From positions 1 to 7,169 of the forward strand of contig JAEYPL010000243.1 in assembly GCA_023410905.1 (NCBI GenBank): a stretch of 7,169 nt of DNA, given 5' to 3'. The DNA comes from Pseudomonadota bacterium. GTDB lineage: Bacteria; Pseudomonadota; Alphaproteobacteria; Rhizobiales; Hyphomicrobiaceae. Position 1 is the stretch's first letter. Each line of letters opens with the position of its first letter. The position numbers and the translations under genes were made by a program. Positions 4,875 through 7,169 of this stretch are shown piece by piece. The notes under the pieces are model-generated. The model was not told the DNA's origin. It saw only the letters and a program-made list of their open reading frames with translations, and made no database searches.

Positions 4875-5867
4875 ATGACAAAGGGAGTTCTTCCGAACAT
4901 TCCCGTGTGCGACGTGGGATCTGATTTCCCGATGGCCGTTGCGGAGCGAATCGGCAGCCGGGCATTATTGCTTCTCGAAGCGGCGACCGGCCACGTATCA
5001 CAGCGCACCCTGCGCTTAGCGGACTTGCTCTCCCGCCGCTGGTTGGAGCGCAACCGCTCGCCTTACCTGACTGAGATCCAAGCGCTGGCCAACCGCGCCG
5101 GACGTCCAGGCATCTACTATCTCAATGTATCCTACGAATGGGGCTGCACGACCGCCGCGCGGCCTTCCCCCGACGGAATGTCAGCGGTGCTGCAGCGGAC
5201 ACTGGACTGGGAAGTAAACGGCATCGGTCGCTACATCGTGGCAGCGCGCATAGCGAATCCACTCGGTGCTTGGATATCCTTCACCTGGCCCGCCTTTACC
5301 GGCGTCATTCAAGCGGTGGCGCCGGGTCGCTTCGCCGCAGCCATCAATCAGCCGACGCTCCCGCGCCGGCTGGGCATTAAAGAATTGGACCGTCTCCTCT
5401 CGCGTGGCCGCATCTGGCACTCAAAGCACATTCAGCCCGTTCACCTGCTTCGCCGGGTCTTCGAGACGGCACCCGATTACAAGGTGGCTCTGACGATGCT
5501 AGAGGCCACGCCGGTCACGACACCGGTCATCTTCACGCTCGCCGGAGTGAAATCCGACGAGACGGCGACGATTGAACGGCTGCCGACTGAGCACGTCACA
5601 ATCCAGGACGCCTTCGCAGCCAATGAATGGCGCGGGGTAGCTCGTACTCAGAAGCATTACGCGGCTTTTCAGAATGAAGCTCGGCTTGAGGCTATGCGCT
5701 CCGCCCGCAGTGGCTGGGATGCTGATTTTTGTTGGGTCCGCTGGCCAATCCTCAATCCGGATACGCGGTTGGCACTGATGGGAAACCCATCCACGGGTGA
5801 GTTAATGGCGCGAGGTTACGAAGGCGGAGCGCCGGCTACACGCACGCTCATCTTACGTGAGCTGTAG
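4875..5867 (+). CDS. Acid ceramidase/NAAA-like Ntn cysteine amidohydrolase
   Basis: The protein has 330 residues. The nucleophile is predicted to be Cys91 in YEWGCTTAA. In this superfamily (choloylglycine hydrolase, acid ceramidase, N-acylethanolamine acid amidase) the chain is cut just before this Cys to free its amino group. Supporting residues lie at the family spacing: Arg108 and Asp111 in LQRTLDWE (Cys+17 and +20; Cys2, Arg18 and Asp21 in bile salt hydrolase), Asn158 in AAINQP, and Asn250 in AANEW. The run TPVIFTLAGVKSDETATIER (215-234) matches the ILGG...GE..VI-R strand pair of acid ceramidase. The prodomain (1-90) shows no signal peptide, so location is probably cytoplasmic. It should hydrolyse a linear amide such as an N-acyl amine or ceramide-like lipid; the substrate is unknown. 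The ATG at 4875 has a weak RBS; Met20 (4932) is an alternative start. No operon partner is visible. Confidence 0.8.
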   Translation: MTKGVLPNIPVCDVGSDFPMAVAERIGSRALLLLEAATGHVSQRTLRLADLLSRRWLERNRSPYLTEIQALANRAGRPGIYYLNVSYEWGCTTAARPSPDGMSAVLQRTLDWEVNGIGRYIVAARIANPLGAWISFTWPAFTGVIQAVAPGRFAAAINQPTLPRRLGIKELDRLLSRGRIWHSKHIQPVHLLRRVFETAPDYKVALTMLEATPVTTPVIFTLAGVKSDETATIERLPTEHVTIQDAFAANEWRGVARTQKHYAAFQNEARLEAMRSARSGWDADFCWVRWPILNPDTRLALMGNPSTGELMARGYEGGAPATRTLILREL

Positions 5868-5914
5868 CTGCCGACTCCTGTGCCTTGCGAACGGAGCCAC
5901 AATAGGAAACGCAA

Positions 5915-5949
5915 GACGCCGACAGGGCGTCGGGCTACCTGCCGGCGTC
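5915..5949 (+). terminator. GC-rich hairpin downstream of the Ntn hydrolase
   Basis: GACGCCGACAGG (5915-5926) and CCTGCCGGCGTC (5938-5949) form a 12-bp stem with one A-C mismatch and an 11-base loop. Inside it a competing 6-bp hairpin GACGCC-GACAG-GGCGTC (5915-5931) is also possible. It lies 47 bases after the hydrolase stop. No T-tract follows, so it may be an atypical terminator, a 3' stabilising hairpin, or a member of a dispersed palindromic repeat family. Confidence 0.5.
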
Positions 5950-6402
5950 GATGCTCACTGCCACACGACAGCAAGCGGCTTCACTGACCGACCGCGTACA
6001 TCTGAAGCGCTATGCCGATGAGGACGACGTGCGCTCCTACGAGCAAAACAAACGGAACGACGAACTCCCGCATCGGAAACCCCATAACTTTGGCGGCGTG
6101 TTGCGCAGTGAACGCGGCGTATCCGGATTTGTTCCGGTGGAGGGCACTCGTACGTTCTCGAAATGAAGTTGACCTTAACGCCCACGCCGCCCTCTCGAGC
6201 TTGAAAGCATCTCCCCTCAATTGATCGAAAACCTAATCTCACAGTTCATTGCAAATCCGACAGTGCGAAACAGTCACCAATGCGCCTCTTGAATGCTGGC
6301 GCGACGTGCGAGATCTATTCACCACCTGGATTGGTGAGTTCCACGACGCAACCCCTCCCCCTGGCATGAGTTACACATGAGAGTTCACTCCGAGGGGAAG
6401 TC
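5950..6402. other. Intergenic region ahead of the L,D-transpeptidase gene
   Basis: About 450 bases without a confidently supported gene. A possible tiny membrane ORF on the minus strand is listed separately. TCACCA-CCTGGAT-TGGTGA (6319-6337) is a perfect 6-bp hairpin 66 bases before the transpeptidase ATG; it could be an operator or leader structure. No convincing -35/-10 pair is recognised. GAGGGGA at 6392-6398 is the transpeptidase RBS. Confidence 0.4.
5981..6085 (-). CDS. Possible tiny single-helix membrane protein
   Basis: The minus-strand frame ending in TGA at 5981 reads, from the ATG at 6085, MGFPMREFVVPFVLLVGAHV then VLIGIALQMYAVGQ: 34 residues with one clean hydrophobic helix and mostly G/C-ending codons. 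A second ATG (6073) gives 30 residues with a weak GGGG ahead of it. The frame stays open to 6220, but the extra N-terminal residues look non-coding and that start (TTG) has no RBS. No family is recognised. It may be a real small membrane protein, the tail of a decayed gene, or chance. Confidence 0.25.
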   Translation of the reverse strand: MGFPMREFVVPFVLLVGAHVVLIGIALQMYAVGQ

Positions 6403-7095
6403 ATGCTCCGTAAGTTGTTTTGCGTTCTGGCAGTCACAAGCTTCACTCACGCCGCATCGGCTCAGGACCGCATGGACTGGATGCCGTGGAACCAACCCGG
6501 CTACACAGCTCCAACGTACCAAAGCCCCGCCCCCAGGGAGCGCGAGCCTATCGAGCGACTGCCGCCGATGAACCTCAATGCGCCGCCCGCGATTCTCGAT
6601 GGAGGACCTCGCCCGTCGGTCTCGCCCGAATTGCCCGAGCGCATCGTCTTCAACAGTTCGTATGTTCCCGGCACGATTGTGATCGATACGTCAGCGCGGC
6701 GACTCTATCTGGTGCAATCGCCCGAAGAAGCGCTGGTCTATCCGATCTCGGTCGGACGTGAGGGCTTCACATGGACAGGGAAGGAAACAATCAGCCGCAT
6801 TGCAAGCTGGCCGGATTGGCATCCGCCTGCGGAAATGCGCGAGCGCGATCCGCGTCTCCCAGAAAAGATAACAGGTGGCGTGCGAAATCCCCTCGGCGCC
6901 AAAGCCCTGTATCTTGGGAGTTCACTCTACCGCATTCACGGCACCGACAATGAACGAACCATTGGGCGTGCGTCATCTTCCGGGTGTTTCCGAATGACAA
7001 ATGGCCACGTTGTGGATTTGGCTTCGCGGGTGAGCACTGGCACCACGGTGATTGTTCTCGACAAGCTTCCGCAGAATCTTGCCGGCTTAAACTAA
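6403..7095 (+). CDS. Secreted L,D-transpeptidase (YkuD domain)
   Basis: The protein has 230 residues. The ATG at 6403 follows GAGGGGA (6392-6398). Residues 1-20 form a classical signal peptide (RK, hydrophobic core, AASA-Q cleavage near 20/21), so the enzyme is periplasmic. A Pro-rich linker (about 30-80) leads into the YkuD catalytic domain (about 90-220). It starts with GTIVIDTSARRLYLV (90-104) and YPISVGREG (113-121), and ends with the active-site run IHGTDNERTIGRASSSGCFR (178-197): His179 and the nucleophile Cys195, with Arg197. Such enzymes make 3-3 peptidoglycan crosslinks, attach proteins to peptidoglycan, or exchange D-amino acids; which of these applies here is not readable. WPDWHPPAEM is the usual run for the ErfK/YbiS-like branch common in rhizobia. 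Two adjacent stops (TAA TAA) end the gene. It has no same-strand neighbour close by. Confidence 0.93.
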   Translation: MLRKLFCVLAVTSFTHAASAQDRMDWMPWNQPGYTAPTYQSPAPREREPIERLPPMNLNAPPAILDGGPRPSVSPELPERIVFNSSYVPGTIVIDTSARRLYLVQSPEEALVYPISVGREGFTWTGKETISRIASWPDWHPPAEMRERDPRLPEKITGGVRNPLGAKALYLGSSLYRIHGTDNERTIGRASSSGCFRMTNGHVVDLASRVSTGTTVIVLDKLPQNLAGLN

Positions 7096-7115
7096 TAATG
7101 GTCTCGCTCAATTTG

Positions 7116-7141
7116 TTTGCACTCGCGCGATCGAGTGCCAA
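7116..7141 (+). promoter_or_regulatory. CIRCE-like inverted repeat (candidate HrcA operator)
   Basis: TTTGCACTC (7116-7124) and GAGTGCCAA (7133-7141) flank an 8-base spacer and agree closely with the CIRCE element TTAGCACTC-N9-GAGTGCTAA, except for a spacer one base short and one non-consensus base in each arm. HrcA binds CIRCE to repress groESL or dnaK operons. The site lies 21 bases after the transpeptidase stop and 28 bases before the window end, so a heat-shock operon reading rightward would start outside the window. No T-run follows on either strand, which argues against a simple terminator. Confidence 0.6.
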
Positions 7142-7169
7142 AACAAAATCAGCTTGCCATGGAGTTTTC

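Noticed and set aside
6362..6376. TGGCATGAGTTACAC as a sigma-54 promoter ahead of the transpeptidase
   Set aside because: The essential GC of the -12 element is absent (TAC instead of TGC), so it does not meet the consensus.
7116..7141. The repeat at the end as an intrinsic terminator of the transpeptidase gene
   Set aside because: The stem is followed by CAAAACAAA on the plus strand and by AAACAAAT on the other, with no T-tract; the sequence of the arms fits CIRCE better.

Overview
The window looks like chromosomal DNA from an alphaproteobacterium, most likely the Bradyrhizobium/Rhodopseudomonas group. The evidence is moderately GC-rich DNA with G/C-ending codons, two FixK/FNR-type palindromes in front of cytochrome c genes, an Rnk of the rhizobial type, a TspO relative and an IS3-family remnant. 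No rRNA, tRNA or CRISPR array was seen. The organism assignment is inferred from protein character; no search was run.

Layout. Bases 1-854 carry two minus-strand genes: the N-terminal part of a PaaI-type hotdog thioesterase (cut by the window edge) and rnk (nucleoside diphosphate kinase regulator, GreA/GreB C-terminal fold). Bases 1100-2700 are a plus-strand block: a perfect FNR/FixK box, a small membrane-targeted class I cytochrome c, a 77-residue two-helix membrane protein, a non-coding stretch of about 390 bases, a second FixK box, and a second cytochrome c that is a paralogue of the first. Bases 2706-3071 are debris: the C-terminal end of an IS3-family transposase (minus strand) joined to the C-terminal end of an unrelated conserved hypothetical protein (plus strand). 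Bases 3128-4817 (minus) hold an APC-superfamily amino-acid permease preceded by a decayed tspO. Bases 4875-5867 (plus) encode an acid-ceramidase/NAAA-like Ntn cysteine amidohydrolase. After 535 bases with hairpins and at most one tiny membrane ORF, bases 6403-7095 encode a secreted L,D-transpeptidase (YkuD). The window ends in a CIRCE-like inverted repeat, suggesting a heat-shock gene (for example groESL) just beyond the edge.

How it fits together. The clearest biological unit is the pair of paralogous cytochromes c. Each has a TTGA-N6-TCAA box about 77-79 bases ahead of its start codon, and the leaders share a GATGCGAC motif. This suggests two electron carriers co-induced at low oxygen by a FixK/FNR regulator, with the small membrane protein as a possible partner of the first. 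The remaining genes (permease, Ntn hydrolase, L,D-transpeptidase) look like independent accessory genes in a region showing gene decay and old insertions.
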